From assembly GCF_000497045.1 (NCBI RefSeq), contig NW_015961950.1:310001-374000 (forward strand): 64,000 nucleotides of DNA. The letters run 5' to 3'. Position 1 is the stretch's first letter. Each line of letters opens with the position of its first letter. A program made the position numbers and the translations under genes. The notes under the pieces were generated by a model. The model did not search any database. It was not told the origin of the DNA and saw nothing but the letters and a program-made list of their open reading frames with translations. Source of the DNA: Kalmanozyma brasiliensis GHG001 (taxonomy: Eukaryota > Basidiomycota > Ustilaginomycetes > Ustilaginales). Below, one piece after another: positions 49,601-58,832 of the stretch.

Positions 49601-50198
49601 TGGCCTTGCTCTTTTGCTTATTCTTTTCCATTCGACGAAGCTCGATCTGGTCGCTGGAGCTGGTGTCGGTGCGATCTTGATCCTCGGTGTCGCTGATGGT
49701 AGTGGCGCTGTCGGTTGATTTGAGTCCGACCATGCGCTGGATCTTTGCAATGTTGTGACGTCGATCTCTGCGCTCCTGCTCTTCGACATCGTGGACGCGC
49801 TTGCGTGCCTTTGCACTGCGACGAATGACGCGATCGAACTTCTTGCGGAAGAAACTTCTTCGGATCCAGATCATGGTTACACTGACGGCGGAGATGTTGC
49901 CGAAGCACATGAGGATGAAGAGGATGGCCTGCTGACCGCCGTTGGCTGTGCTGATGTTGAAGGTGACCAGGCCTGTGACGGTCATGGCCGAGACGCAGAC
50001 GAAGAGGCAGTCGATAAACTTGACGTGCGTCTCGCCATTGCAAGCGTAGAAGATGCCGGCGGCGATGAGAGGGACGAGAGTGAAGACCATGACGTGTACT
50101 CTGTAGAAGTTGAGGTTCTTACCGCACCAACGACCGAAGGAGCCGAGTCTGTTGCGTGCGGCAGTCGCCTGCGAGCTGGAGGTGATGGTGCGCAGCAT
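46656..50198 (-). CDS. TRK1: High-affinity potassium transporter, TRK family
   Basis: 1180 residues, single exon; plasma-membrane K+ uptake. Four membrane-pore-membrane units can be traced by their filter regions: SAMTVTGLVTFN (unit 1, near residue 70), SAYSNTGMSL (unit 2, about 635), SIAVRAAGFTVV (unit 3, about 755) and SAYGTVGLSLG (unit 4, about 895), each with the key glycine. Units 1 and 2 are separated by a hydrophilic loop of about 450 residues rich in Ser, Arg and Glu, typical of fungal TRK1. The C-terminal 250 residues are also hydrophilic with many S-P and T-P sites. The phrase HTLSKLVVCAVMIRGRHRGLP is strongly conserved in fungal TRKs. Yeast Trk1 has 1235 residues. Confidence 0.95.
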   Translation of the reverse strand: MLRTITSSSQATAARNRLGSFGRWCGKNLNFYRVHVMVFTLVPLIAAGIFYACNGETHVKFIDCLFVCVSAMTVTGLVTFNISTANGGQQAILFILMCFGNISAVSVTMIWIRRSFFRKKFDRVIRRSAKARKRVHDVEEQERRDRRHNIAKIQRMVGLKSTDSATTISDTEDQDRTDTSSSDQIELRRMEKNKQKSKAKRGPLRADMIRRIDGPAFLINSAGDRVNSVPEHSNEHRNSLPREASSVGSPRIPAAQPGASILNTDQERQSSIVSDGQGQQPNIRIALPHETNASDAAGEKSTESRASNSERKGFSIPRFDHRHDPDADSDEEAIADEEEEEEEEIQEEALRSPPLRARFPDHQIHGRSRRVSDPPGFASRRGSDSGLAQAYSKHEKHDMFPRAQTVEFSVPSDYRSPVDFQRGQGYTTGMNVNGPGGLRQRTTTFNRTVTTRSGVSGRLSTGRTGVPLARTQTSSKQRGFGGFPTPLEIAGMAIKKAVPGVQERLQRTMTMPRTSTFTSVRSGGGITESGNKPAPYLTFDATVTGNSRFHALTETQRDELGGVEYRALDLLAKLVPAYWLIVNLGMVTLVAPYISSNAFRKYRPPFDEQGENKPDYTWFWFFQVISAYSNTGMSLVDTSMTRMQDAYFLLIPMGFLILAGNTGFPILLRFFIWTISICVPSTSRIYETLRFLLDHPRRCFVYLFPSSQTWFLFFILLLFNCIDWLAFLILDIGNPVIESITLSIRVFDGLFQSIAVRAAGFTVVSLLALAPAVQFLYVIMMYLSAFPLALSVRSTNVYEEKSLGVYVDEPADPGTAPSESKDAKVWGSFLASHARRQLAFDIWWLGFALWLICIIERNDIVDPESNGWFTIFSCLFELTSAYGTVGLSLGTPFDNFSLSGRFHTLSKLVVCAVMIRGRHRGLPVAIDRAILLPSELEQEDMMDDDLSHLDDTWDRDSTFVADPTAATTVPVFAGGAVERQRTTSNASSKNGMSSVKRSQSGVSFALSPATNARRSSMPPAAMEPLSPTTAPAEFGVQEPRRSFTLTLPPSSLPLHHQSIYSSGGPPPSHSTGGGILGGMMVSTPGPLTAIDETPSGLGATPMSESRSESPRPPAGPAQRDNLTPSSLDTKASSEASTASVKGKERESPQSAVDEDKERRVAQSAGCSTPNGRHSPVSGAD

Positions 50199-51658
50199 GA
50201 TGGCGAGTCTATGCGGGTGCGATGAAGGTGGCTTGTGTTACGGTGATGATCTGCACGGGCGCTGTCCAAGGACGACAGCTTTGAATGTTATTGGGCGCTC
50301 GACATGGTGTGTATGACGGTTGAGAGGCTGCTTTGGATGCTAGCTGAGTTGGCCAGCAGAGGATGCACGCTTTGACCGTGATCTGCACAGGTGGTCCTGC
50401 AGGCAAACAGGCGGAAGTGCGGGCTAAAGTGCCGCTGCGTGAGCAGATGCAGCTGCTGCGCTGTTGTAGTGGAGCTTCCGGGGATGAGGCTGGCGTGGGA
50501 ATGTGATGTGATGTGATTAAGTCAGGATGGTGACGAGGTGACCCGAGACGGATGGTCCGAAGAGCGAGACGGGACAAGCCGAGGCAGAGTGACCGTCAAG
50601 AGTGTGGGATGGAGCGATGATGATGCTCGATGGCTCCTCAGGATCTGTGACACAAACACCTTTTTAAATTCCAGACGCACACCGCTCGTTTGCGCCAGCC
50701 AGCCAACCACTTCTACCCCTCTCACAACAGCACTAAGATGCTTCCATGTACAGGAGCATAGCGCAGACATGCCGCCAGTGATGATCTCGCCGGCGCAATC
50801 TCTCGCTCGCATCTGCGTTCGTTCTCCGTCTTGTCCATATGCATGAAAGATCTGAGAGGCATGGCGCTGCGTGGTTTTGACTCTCTTAGGAAAGATACGC
50901 GCTGCCCTGCCCTGTGCCCATCTGATGGCTTGGCATTTCAGACTTTCCTGCGCGCTGGTGAATCGCCGGCCAAAACCGCGCATGAGGCGGGCCAGCACTT
51001 GCGACCAAGCGCCGCTGCCACGCCCTTCAGATCGGAGAACTAAAATCAATCTTCCGATTCTTCGACATACTCGAGGGGAGACCCTTTCCCCCGTGAACTG
51101 CACGTTGGCCTGTCCGCCCGGTCGAGACTGCTGGGCATTTCGATGTGTGACGACGCCAACGTCTGCCGTCCCGTTTGGAGATGACCGCTTCGTACTGAGT
51201 GCTGCGTCGGAATACGGTCCAATCACAGTAGCAGACTGAGCAACCCACCGCCTTTGTGAAAAGGATAGCCTACGCAAGGCAACGCGGACCGACCGAGACA
51301 ATGCCGTGCTCTTGCTTGCATCGAGCCGGTTGTGGTCATCCTTGGACCTGCGTCACCGCAGCAGCGGGCCTCAGGGGGCTTCGTAGGTCGAGGCACAAGT
51401 ATTGACTTTCTATATATCACTAAGGACTACGTGTAATAAAGGCTCAGTCGCTCACACCTTCATCACATCTCTCCTGGTCGAGGTCATCACTCGCAATCCT
51501 AACTTCAATCTCTTTCAATTATCCCATGCCTCTCTTCAAATCTGATCGGCTTTGTCTATGAGGTTGAAAGTTGCGTGAACAACGAGTCTATCCGATTCCG
51601 TCTATATGAATCTATGTTGCGTGCACAAGCTTTCTACTGCACCGATATTTAGTACGAT
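50199..51658. other. Intergenic gap between TRK1 promoter and the ceramidase 3' end
   Basis: 1460 bp. A minus-strand open frame (50522-51301) lacks family motifs and is taken as chance. A short ATGTG repeat lies near 50,500. A TATA-like CTATATATCAC stretch (51,410-51,420) is followed by a C/T-rich, leader-like stretch on the plus strand with no gene after it. Confidence 0.45.
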
Positions 51659-52549
51659 CTACTGCGTCTTCCTCCCTCTCTTTCCCGCAGCCGTCGGCTT
51701 ATACTCCTTGACGCGAATCACCACCGGGAACCACCCCTTCTGCAGTCTAAAGTTGTTCACATCCTCCTTCTCGCCCGCTGCCAACTGGCTTCCTGCCGTG
51801 ATCAGACAGTAGGCGCCCCACCCGGTCAGGATATGCCACCAGCCGTGTCCTTGAAGTAGGATGGCCCAGGGCTGACCGACGCGCGCACGCGCCTGTCGCA
51901 GCTGGTAGCAAAAGATGTTGTCTACGTTCCAGATGGCGAAGCCCGTCAAGAAGGTGATCGCGCCAAACAGGTAGAGTCTGAGGATCTCGCTCTTGCGCTC
52001 CTTGCCCGCCGGGGTGTTGAGCGCTGATGCGGGGGATTGAAGCAGATATACCACCCGAACGGTGGACACGAGTTGGATGGATCCGTACGCGACTTGGTGG
52101 AAGACAGGATTGCCGTTCCACACGTACACCACGGTGATCCACGTCACGAGCAGCACCAGCGTGGTAGGTAGCAAGATGCGGAATCGTGGCTTGCCGTAGC
52201 CTTTCGAGGTTTCGCAGACACAGTAGGTGAGCCAGGCGGAGGTGTAGATCATCGGCAGCTCGTCGAGCAGTTGCGTCCAGTACATGAGTGTGCCGTGGAA
52301 CAGGGCGCTGCCGAACCCGACGAGCGCTACGCCCAGATGACATATCGCATAGCGCAACGGAAGACGCTCGCGGACCGTGACGCGATACCCGTAGAGGGCA
52401 AGAACGATGAAAAAGACGTTGGTCACCGTGTTGATCGGTTCCGCGACGTAGCGAGACCAGCGGTACTTTTCTTCGCACCATAGGAGCGTCGAGGTGATCG
52501 GGCCCCAGTAGCCGGTGGGAAGGGGGTTCGGGTCTTTGTACCACGACAT
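51659..52549 (-). CDS. YPC1: Alkaline ceramidase (CREST family)
   Basis: 296 residues from the ATG at 52549; upstream the frame begins only at TTG. Integral ER membrane hydrolase that splits ceramide, phytoceramide or dihydroceramide to sphingoid base and fatty acid, with about seven helices. Family motifs: GYWGPITSTLLWCEEKY, AEPINTVTNVFFIVLALYG, LVGFGSALFHGTLMYWTQLL with DELPMIY (Ser and His of the Zn site), NVDNIFCYQLR and GHGWWHILTGWGAY (two more Zn histidines). Length matches yeast Ypc1 (316). Whether phytoceramide or dihydroceramide is preferred cannot be read. Divergent from the Zn2Cys6 gene with 349 bp between starts. Confidence 0.95.
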   Translation of the reverse strand: MSWYKDPNPLPTGYWGPITSTLLWCEEKYRWSRYVAEPINTVTNVFFIVLALYGYRVTVRERLPLRYAICHLGVALVGFGSALFHGTLMYWTQLLDELPMIYTSAWLTYCVCETSKGYGKPRFRILLPTTLVLLVTWITVVYVWNGNPVFHQVAYGSIQLVSTVRVVYLLQSPASALNTPAGKERKSEILRLYLFGAITFLTGFAIWNVDNIFCYQLRQARARVGQPWAILLQGHGWWHILTGWGAYCLITAGSQLAAGEKEDVNNFRLQKGWFPVVIRVKEYKPTAAGKRGRKTQ

Positions 52550-52898
52550 GATGCTCTGCGTCCTGTATTGCGATGAGGTGCTCGCTTTATGGGGGTGACG
52601 ATGCGGTGGTGGAGAGACAAGATGGAGGATGATATCAAGCAAGATGCAACCTCACAAGCGCTTTCACGCTTCGGCTTGATTTGACCGGACAGGAGCACAC
52701 AAAAAAGTAAGCCTTACTTCTCCACGTGTTGCCGAGGAGGGAGAAGAATCGAAGGACCCTTAACGAAAAGTCAGCCCTTCGGTTCGGGATTCGGCATGCT
52801 CGATTGGTGGTGAGCTTTGTTTTTGGCGACCGTCGGTGTGCGGGGTAAATCCGGTCTTCTCCTGCCGTCATCTTTCAATTCGTAACAACACCATCATC
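52550..52898. promoter_or_regulatory. Divergent promoter of ceramidase and Zn2Cys6 genes
   Basis: 349 bp between head-to-head ATGs. No TATA box or clear factor site recognised. Confidence 0.45.
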
Positions 52899-53738
52899 AT
52901 GCCGCGCTCAGAGGCGTCCGCATCCGCATTCATCTCGACAGCTCGGACGAAGCGCAAGCGTGTCTCGCGAGCATGCGATCAGTGCTTCCTCAAGAAGGAT
53001 CGGTGTGACGGTCTTACACCCATCTGCACCTTCTGCTCACAGCTGCAGCGGACGTGCACATACGACCGACCAGAGCGCAAGAGGGGCCCGACGCAGGGGC
53101 TCAGACCGCGACTAGAGCAGAGGATAGCCGCGTTGGAGACTGTATTGGGTTTCGTGCTCGAGCAGACGGGTGAGGAGGGGTTGAGGGTGGACCTGCTGCA
53201 AGGGGCGCGTGAAGAAGAGAAGAGGAGGTGGAGACAGGATGGATGGTGGGAAAGCGACATGCGAAAGGAACTCGAGCGGGAGTTCGGGCTTGAAGAAGAT
53301 CTTGCCACCAGCGGATCGGCAGTCAAGGGCGAGGAGGCTTCACCAACGGCAGCCCTTGAGAGGGAACACGACGACGCAGGATCCGAATCAGACTACTCAG
53401 AGGTCGACCTCTCTCTTCCTCCGACACATAAGCCGTCAACAGACAACAAAGGCCAATCTTCACCACGTCACAGCAAAAACGCGGTAGAGCATCACATCGA
53501 CGACGATGCTGCGAATCTCGTACCCATGCCGCTGCTGTCCTCGGGCGCAGGTGGCAGCTCTCTGAATCGTGGTCTCGTTCCGCGTGGCACTGATCCAAAC
53601 ACTGCTCTGGGCGGGTTCAACATCGAATTTGGTGGCAACCAGACGGATATTGATTGGGTGGAAAGCTTTACCGCCCCAGCTCAATCGCGAAATAGAAGGC
53701 AGGCAAGTCAAGGGAAGGGACAGCGACGGCAAGAATGA
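52899..53738 (+). CDS. Small Zn2Cys6 (Gal4-type) transcription factor
   Basis: 279 residues from the ATG at 52899 (earlier in-frame start is only GTG). The N-terminus holds a complete binuclear zinc cluster with cysteines at 26, 29, 36, 43, 46 and 53 (C-x2-C-x6-C-x6-C-x2-C-x6-C), flanked by basic TKRKRVSR. After it comes RPERKRGPTQGL, the linker seen in XlnR/Rgt1-like factors, then a dimerisation helix (RLEQRIAALETVLGFVLEQ). The middle-homology region of large fungal regulators is absent. The rest is acidic and Ser-rich, possibly an activation domain. It could be a complete short factor or a gene missing 3' exons; I see no convincing downstream exon before the convergent ECM31 stop 144 bp away. 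Confidence 0.88.
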   Translation: MPRSEASASAFISTARTKRKRVSRACDQCFLKKDRCDGLTPICTFCSQLQRTCTYDRPERKRGPTQGLRPRLEQRIAALETVLGFVLEQTGEEGLRVDLLQGAREEEKRRWRQDGWWESDMRKELEREFGLEEDLATSGSAVKGEEASPTAALEREHDDAGSESDYSEVDLSLPPTHKPSTDNKGQSSPRHSKNAVEHHIDDDAANLVPMPLLSSGAGGSSLNRGLVPRGTDPNTALGGFNIEFGGNQTDIDWVESFTAPAQSRNRRQASQGKGQRRQE

Positions 53739-53882
53739 ATCGCGACATTGATCCGCAAAGCTAAGGAGTAGATGAGTGGCAATGGAAAAGTCTTTGCATT
53801 CATCATGACTGCTTTTGGTTTGCCAGAATGGCACTACAGGAGTGAGCTCTGATGATCTTTCGTTTGGGGTCAACGGTTGAGT

Positions 53883-55286
53883 CTAGGCCTTTGTGGGCGT
53901 GGTGGGTCTCGCGAGCTCCTGAAAAGCCTTCCATTCCTCCGATTTCATCTTGTAGGCTTCCACACCGTCGTCCGGGAATTGCCGATGTCTGACAGCTTGT
54001 GTATAGGCCTGCACAGCTGCCATTCTCAGTGCTCCGATCGACGTTCCGTGTTGCAGGCTGAAGTTGCGAACAAATTTGGGTGCTGGTGGAGTCAGAGGGC
54101 TGTGTTGCGGGGTAGTTGCATCGGGTTCCTGGCCGTCTTGAGTTGGCAGAGCTCGAGCTGGAGCTTGAGCTAAAGCAGCCAACACGTGGCCTGCGCCCGT
54201 CAAATCGCCAATCATGTCGTTCATGACGAGAATCTGGCCGTCGGTCTTGCTGCCGGCTCCGATGCCAATGGTTGGGATGCTGAGTCGCTGGCTGATGAGC
54301 TCTCCGACCCTGGTCGGGATGCATTCGAGTACGATCGAAAAGCATCCGGCTTGCTCGAGAGCCAGGGAAGCGTCGAGGATCTCCTTAGCCTGCTGAGCTG
54401 TCCTGCCTTGGAGACGATATCCTGATGTCGAGCCAACTCGCTGCGGCTGCAGACCGAGATGACCCATGACTGGGATGCCGTGTTCTGTCAGACGTCTGAT
54501 GAGCGGGACAGCTTCGTATGAGCCTTCGATCTTGATACCGTCGATGCCTGTCTCTTGCATCAGACGCACGACAGCAGCTACGCCTGAGTCGACGGAGCCA
54601 AAAGTTCCACCGAAGGGCATGTCTGCAATGACGAGCGGGGGTTGCGGTAGGTCAATGCCGTCGAGCAGGCTGGCGGTGGAGAAGAGGGGTGCATCGAGAC
54701 CACGCTTGACTGCCTGGCAGTGATGAATCATGGCGTCGAGCGACAACGGCTGAGTCGAGGTGAAGCCAAGGGCGACATTGGCGAGCGAGTCTCCGATGAG
54801 ACAAAGGTCGATGTCGGAGGATCGAACTGACAGAGCAGTGGGGAAATCGTAGGCCGTAAGACAGACAATGGGAATACTGCCGTCTGGATGATGCTTGAGA
54901 GCGTGAAGGTCGGCGATCGTCTTGCTGCGAGGTGGGGAGGGGATGGAGGTGAGCGCCTTTGCTTTGCCTTTGCCAAGCTTCGAAGAGGATGGAGACGATG
55001 ATGACTCGTCGGCGTCGGCTGTTTCCACCGCTCCCGCCGGCCAAGAGCTGGAATTGGCGGCGGAGCCGCCGAAACTACGCTGTTGAGCATGAGAAGTGGG
55101 AGTCAAGGAATGACCCACCTTGCGAGGCAGCTTGGATCGACCGGATTGATGCGATTGATGGGTTGCCTTCGCTGCTCCTCGGTAGGCAGCCGTGGAGTAG
55201 GAGCACGAAGGTGTCGAGGTGATGCCTCCCTTTGGCACAAAGGAACGGAGCTGGAGCCGAGCCAACCCGCCGGCTGTGGATGCCAT
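53883..55286 (-). CDS. ECM31: 3-methyl-2-oxobutanoate (ketopantoate) hydroxymethyltransferase
   Basis: 467 residues from the ATG at 55286; the longer frame begins only at GTG. First committed step to pantothenate and CoA: 5,10-methylene-THF plus 2-ketoisovalerate gives ketopantoate. MASTAGGLARLQLRSFV... is Arg/Ser-rich and fits a mitochondrial presequence, followed by about 90 low-complexity residues. The PanB TIM barrel starts near 125: CLTAYDFPTA, LIGDSLANVALGF (metal and substrate contacts), VIADMPFGGTFGS, GIKIEGSYEAVPLIRRL, GHLGLQPQRVGSTSGYRLQG, IVLECIPTRVGE and IGIGAGSKTDGQILVMNDM. An extra Pro/Thr-rich insertion (about residues 380-405) precedes FVRNF. The catalytic barrel looks intact. 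Confidence 0.95.
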   Translation of the reverse strand: MASTAGGLARLQLRSFVPKGGITSTPSCSYSTAAYRGAAKATHQSHQSGRSKLPRKVGHSLTPTSHAQQRSFGGSAANSSSWPAGAVETADADESSSSPSSSKLGKGKAKALTSIPSPPRSKTIADLHALKHHPDGSIPIVCLTAYDFPTALSVRSSDIDLCLIGDSLANVALGFTSTQPLSLDAMIHHCQAVKRGLDAPLFSTASLLDGIDLPQPPLVIADMPFGGTFGSVDSGVAAVVRLMQETGIDGIKIEGSYEAVPLIRRLTEHGIPVMGHLGLQPQRVGSTSGYRLQGRTAQQAKEILDASLALEQAGCFSIVLECIPTRVGELISQRLSIPTIGIGAGSKTDGQILVMNDMIGDLTGAGHVLAALAQAPARALPTQDGQEPDATTPQHSPLTPPAPKFVRNFSLQHGTSIGALRMAAVQAYTQAVRHRQFPDDGVEAYKMKSEEWKAFQELARPTTPTKA

Positions 55287-56555
55287 GGTGGCTGACTGAG
55301 GCTTTCGATCAGGTCCGAGATGAGAGCCTTGGTGCGATGTGCTCTTGGCGCGGGCTGTGTCTGCGAATGGTGATGGAGAAGAAGGAGGACCCGATTGAGG
55401 AAAAGCTGATCCTTTCGAAGCGCAGAAGCTGCTTTCGGATTGGCCGTGCTCTTCGTGTGATGCTGCAGCTGCGCTGTGAATTGTGATCCGGCTACGCCGC
55501 ACTCATTATTTTTCAAGCACAAAGCTTTTTTTGGTTTCATCTCTCCACATCCCGCAAAGAGAAAGAGTGTCGGCAGAGTCTCCCCGGAAAAGCCGAACAG
55601 GTCTGCCTTCTTTGACCTTAAGCTCACGATCAAGCTCAGCACCACTCCGCAGTCAAGGACGATTCCCATGCCTTCACTTTGACGCCATTAGAGATGTTCA
55701 CGAGAAATTGGGCTGCTGGATGTCTGCGCGCACAGTCATCGAACAACAGGCACAGTGCGCAGAAGATGGGAGTGCTGCTGAAGCTGCGCACACGGACTTC
55801 ATTCGGGAGCATGCTTGCGCAGCCGCTGGTCCCCTTGACGAACTCAGCCGTGACGAGGTCTGTGATGAGCTCAAAATCCGTCGGAATCGCAAGCGAGGCA
55901 CAGCCGAGATACCAAAGCGGACGAGCCAGTCACTTTTCGAAGTGTTACTAGCTGTAGGTTGTACCGCTGAAGCCTGCATGCTCTTGGTCGCGGCACTACC
56001 GTAAATTGCCTGGAGAGCGACTCGACAAGCCGGATCATAGATCAACGAAGTTCAGCGTTGCAGATGGAGGGGGTCGAGGGCTAGGAATCATTTCCAGCCG
56101 CCTAGTCTGCAGCATGAAGGTCGCTAAAGCAGGGAGTTGGCGTAAGGCGGAGCTTTGAATTTGACCCGCTGCACAAGTCAAGGCTAAAATGGGAACTGGC
56201 CTGTTGGCCCGCGAATATACGTTAGTAAGAGCGCTTGGACCTTTCGACGTCTCTGACACGTCGACACGATTCTTCCGCTCACTATCCACGTTCTCTCTCA
56301 TCTTACCATCTCTCAAGTCAGCAGCTGTATCCTTCGACAAGCGGCAAAGCGTACAGCCCATTCTATCCCGCACATATCCTTAAATCTGTTCATCCCTGCA
56401 TCACATCTTCCGGAGTCGCATCAGATTCCCTATCCTGCTCTCGAACCAGGTCCCGGCGCAATTGCTCTTCCGAGCTCATATTACTACACGACGATCAGCC
56501 ATTCCGCAGACACCATTCGAACAGTGTCAGCACATCTGTCTGCTGATTCGCCACC
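55287..56555. promoter_or_regulatory. Divergent upstream region of ECM31 and the Sec14-like gene
   Basis: 1269 bp between head-to-head genes. A 173-codon plus-strand frame (55483-56004) starts without ATG and carries no motif; rejected as a gene. The last 250 bp before 56556 are C/T-rich and leader-like, and the ATG sits in an ideal CCACCATGG context. Confidence 0.45.
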
Positions 56556-58499
56556 ATGGCCGACGCAACCAACATCGATTACCTCCACTCGCCAGGCTAC
56601 CGAAACAATCTCACGCCATCACAGACCTTAGCGCTCTTCAAGCTCTGGCGTCGCTTCCTCCGACTATGCGAGATCACATCACATTCCACCGATTCGATTG
56701 GCGTCGATGTCGATGCACAGCCTCCTCCTATCGCTTCTCGCAGCTCGACCGATTCGAGAAAGCGCGGTCTTGGTCGGAAAGCGCGCACCACTGCCTCCGA
56801 GCCCTTCTCGAATCAGTCTTCGGCATCCGCATCGGCAGAGAACCTCAACACATCGGATCGGCTCGATCCGAATCAAATACCAAAGGATGACAAGCTCAAG
56901 GAACACTTGCGCCACCTCGAGGAGAGCAAAGACATGCATGCCTTCCTGCTCAAACACGGGGGAGCAGCCTTGCGGCGCGAGTTCTGGGCTATCGTCAAGG
57001 GCGAGCATCCAGATGCCTACATGCTGCGATGTCTACGTGCGCGCAAGTGGGATGTCGACCGCGCGCTTGCCATCATCGGCTCAACGTGCGCCTTCCGTGT
57101 CCAGTATGACATTTCAGGCATCATGAAGGAAGCCGAGCTTGGATTGACAAAGACAAGAGGCGGCTTCAACATCATGAACAATGGTCTTTCCTACGTATAC
57201 GGCGCAACAGCGACAGGCGAGCCTGTCTACTTCATCGAGGTCGGCTCCCACTACTCGTCGAATCAGACAGCCGAAGAGCTCAAACGGGGTGTCATTCTGC
57301 TGCAAGAGAGCCTCCAACTTCTCATGCCTCCGCCCGTCGAGCGCAAGATTGTCATCTTCAACCTGAACAACTTTGGCCTTCGCAACATGGATTGGAGCGT
57401 CGTGCTGTTCATGGCCAAGACCATGGAGTCGTTCTACCCAGAGACATTGGCGAGAGTCTATGTACACGGAGCACCATGGATCTTCAAGCCCATCTGGAGC
57501 ATTCTCCGTCCATTGTTGGATCCCGTCGTCAGAGACAAGGTGCATCTCACATGGAAGGTGGAGGAGTTGGCAGACCACGTACCTGCTGAGCATTTGCCGA
57601 AGAATACTATGCACGGCGAACTCGACTGGTCATTCACCTATCCCTTCCCTCAAGAGGACGAGAACGACATCCAGAATGACACAACAACGGCCGACGAGCT
57701 GGCGACATCCTACCGCAACGCATGCATGGAATTCGAATATGCAACACGTGCGCTCGCGCGAGCCTATGGAGACGCTGCGCTTTCGGATGCCAAAGGCGAT
57801 GGTGTCCGAGCACGTTTCAGTCGTGCTCACAAGGAAGGTTCTGTTGAAGACGTCGAAGAAGACCCGGACTGGGAGCCAGAAGGCGTAGCTAGTCTGCGCG
57901 CCAACCGAGACATTCTGGCCACCAAGGTGAGAGTCGCCTGGCTCAAGCTCAAGCCGTACGTCATTGGCACCATCAAGTACGATCGATGGAACGTGGTAGA
58001 CAAAGATGGAGTGATCCGGTGGAAGTATGACACGCTGAATGGAAGGCACGAGGAGCAGGTGCTTGGTGAAGGCACCTCGCTGTCGGCCCTTGAGCGCAAT
58101 CTTGCCGAGCTGGATGCGATCACATCACAGGCCAACCGCAGCTCGACAAATGGCAGTGGCAATGGTGCAACAGCGGCAAAGGTGCAAGCTTCCAGGGCAA
58201 TGCTCGATGACCATGGCGAAGCGAGACGTTCGCGGCGAACCCGACCGCACACCAACGGAAGCAGCAAGGCTGTGCCAGCCGATCATACCCCCATTCATTC
58301 GGCAGCAGCGAACGATCTCGCAGGAACAGAGGCGGAGGGCCGACGCAGCTCAGCCGCTTGGACAGCAGCGTCCAAGGTGGGCAGCACCACAGATACCACG
58401 TTTGAAGAGACGATACCGATCCATCCTAGTCAACTGGAGCAGATGGCAAAGGCGCGCAATGCGGACGCCGAGGTGGTTGAGACTGGCAAGTCTCACTGA
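56556..58499 (+). CDS. CRAL-TRIO (Sec14-type) phosphatidylinositol-transfer-like protein
   Basis: 647 residues, single exon. Ser-rich N-terminal 100 residues, then the CRAL-TRIO N-domain (about 105-185: DAYMLRCLRARKWDVDRALA) and the lipid-binding CRAL-TRIO domain (about 195-360: GEPVYFIEVGSHYSS, RKIVIFNLNNFGLRNMDWS, FYPETLARVYVHGAPWIFKP, WSILRPLLDPVVRDKVHLT). The last matches the Sec14 gate and phosphoinositide-binding region. The C-terminal 290 residues are a charged region with a W/Y-rich patch (DPDWEPEGVASLRANRDI, YVIGTIKYDRWNVVDKDGV) and a disordered tail. Likely shuttles phosphatidylinositol or another lipid and presents it to kinases. It is longer than yeast Sec14 (304) and resembles the extended basidiomycete/CSR1-like forms. 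Confidence 0.92.
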   Translation: MADATNIDYLHSPGYRNNLTPSQTLALFKLWRRFLRLCEITSHSTDSIGVDVDAQPPPIASRSSTDSRKRGLGRKARTTASEPFSNQSSASASAENLNTSDRLDPNQIPKDDKLKEHLRHLEESKDMHAFLLKHGGAALRREFWAIVKGEHPDAYMLRCLRARKWDVDRALAIIGSTCAFRVQYDISGIMKEAELGLTKTRGGFNIMNNGLSYVYGATATGEPVYFIEVGSHYSSNQTAEELKRGVILLQESLQLLMPPPVERKIVIFNLNNFGLRNMDWSVVLFMAKTMESFYPETLARVYVHGAPWIFKPIWSILRPLLDPVVRDKVHLTWKVEELADHVPAEHLPKNTMHGELDWSFTYPFPQEDENDIQNDTTTADELATSYRNACMEFEYATRALARAYGDAALSDAKGDGVRARFSRAHKEGSVEDVEEDPDWEPEGVASLRANRDILATKVRVAWLKLKPYVIGTIKYDRWNVVDKDGVIRWKYDTLNGRHEEQVLGEGTSLSALERNLAELDAITSQANRSSTNGSGNGATAAKVQASRAMLDDHGEARRSRRTRPHTNGSSKAVPADHTPIHSAAANDLAGTEAEGRRSSAAWTAASKVGSTTDTTFEETIPIHPSQLEQMAKARNADAEVVETGKSH

Positions 58500-58832
58500 G
58501 CAGCGCGGGCAACGCTCGCTGACCTTGAAGTTCCTCGAAGCATGTATTCTAAGTCATCTCATTTGCAACCTGCAACATTTTTCTAAGGGATGACGACGTC
58601 CATCACGATAAGCTGTCCGTGAGGCTTGACTGGGGCGCCAAATCCTCTGAATGTCGAGTCTTCTGCTTCCGCATTGCTGCTCTGACCTCAACAGAGCTGA
58701 AACTTGAGATCGTGATCGTTGATGGTCCAACTTTGGGTCCACGACACAAGGCAAGAAAGCGACTCTCATTCATTTCAGGCGAATACGTCGAATTGCAGCT
58801 AAGATTACTGTAGGGCTGTATCTTTCTGCGGA
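58500..58832. other. Convergent intergenic region (Sec14-like and S-formylglutathione hydrolase 3' ends)
   Basis: 333 bp between two stops. Nothing recognised apart from expected 3' untranslated sequence. Confidence 0.5.

Noticed and set aside
50522..51301. 259-codon minus-strand frame upstream of TRK1
   Set aside because: No motif, odd composition and no leader-like context; open frames of this size arise by chance in GC-rich sequence.
55483..56004. 173-codon plus-strand frame between ECM31 and the Sec14-like gene
   Set aside because: Begins without ATG, has no motif and lies in a divergent promoter region.
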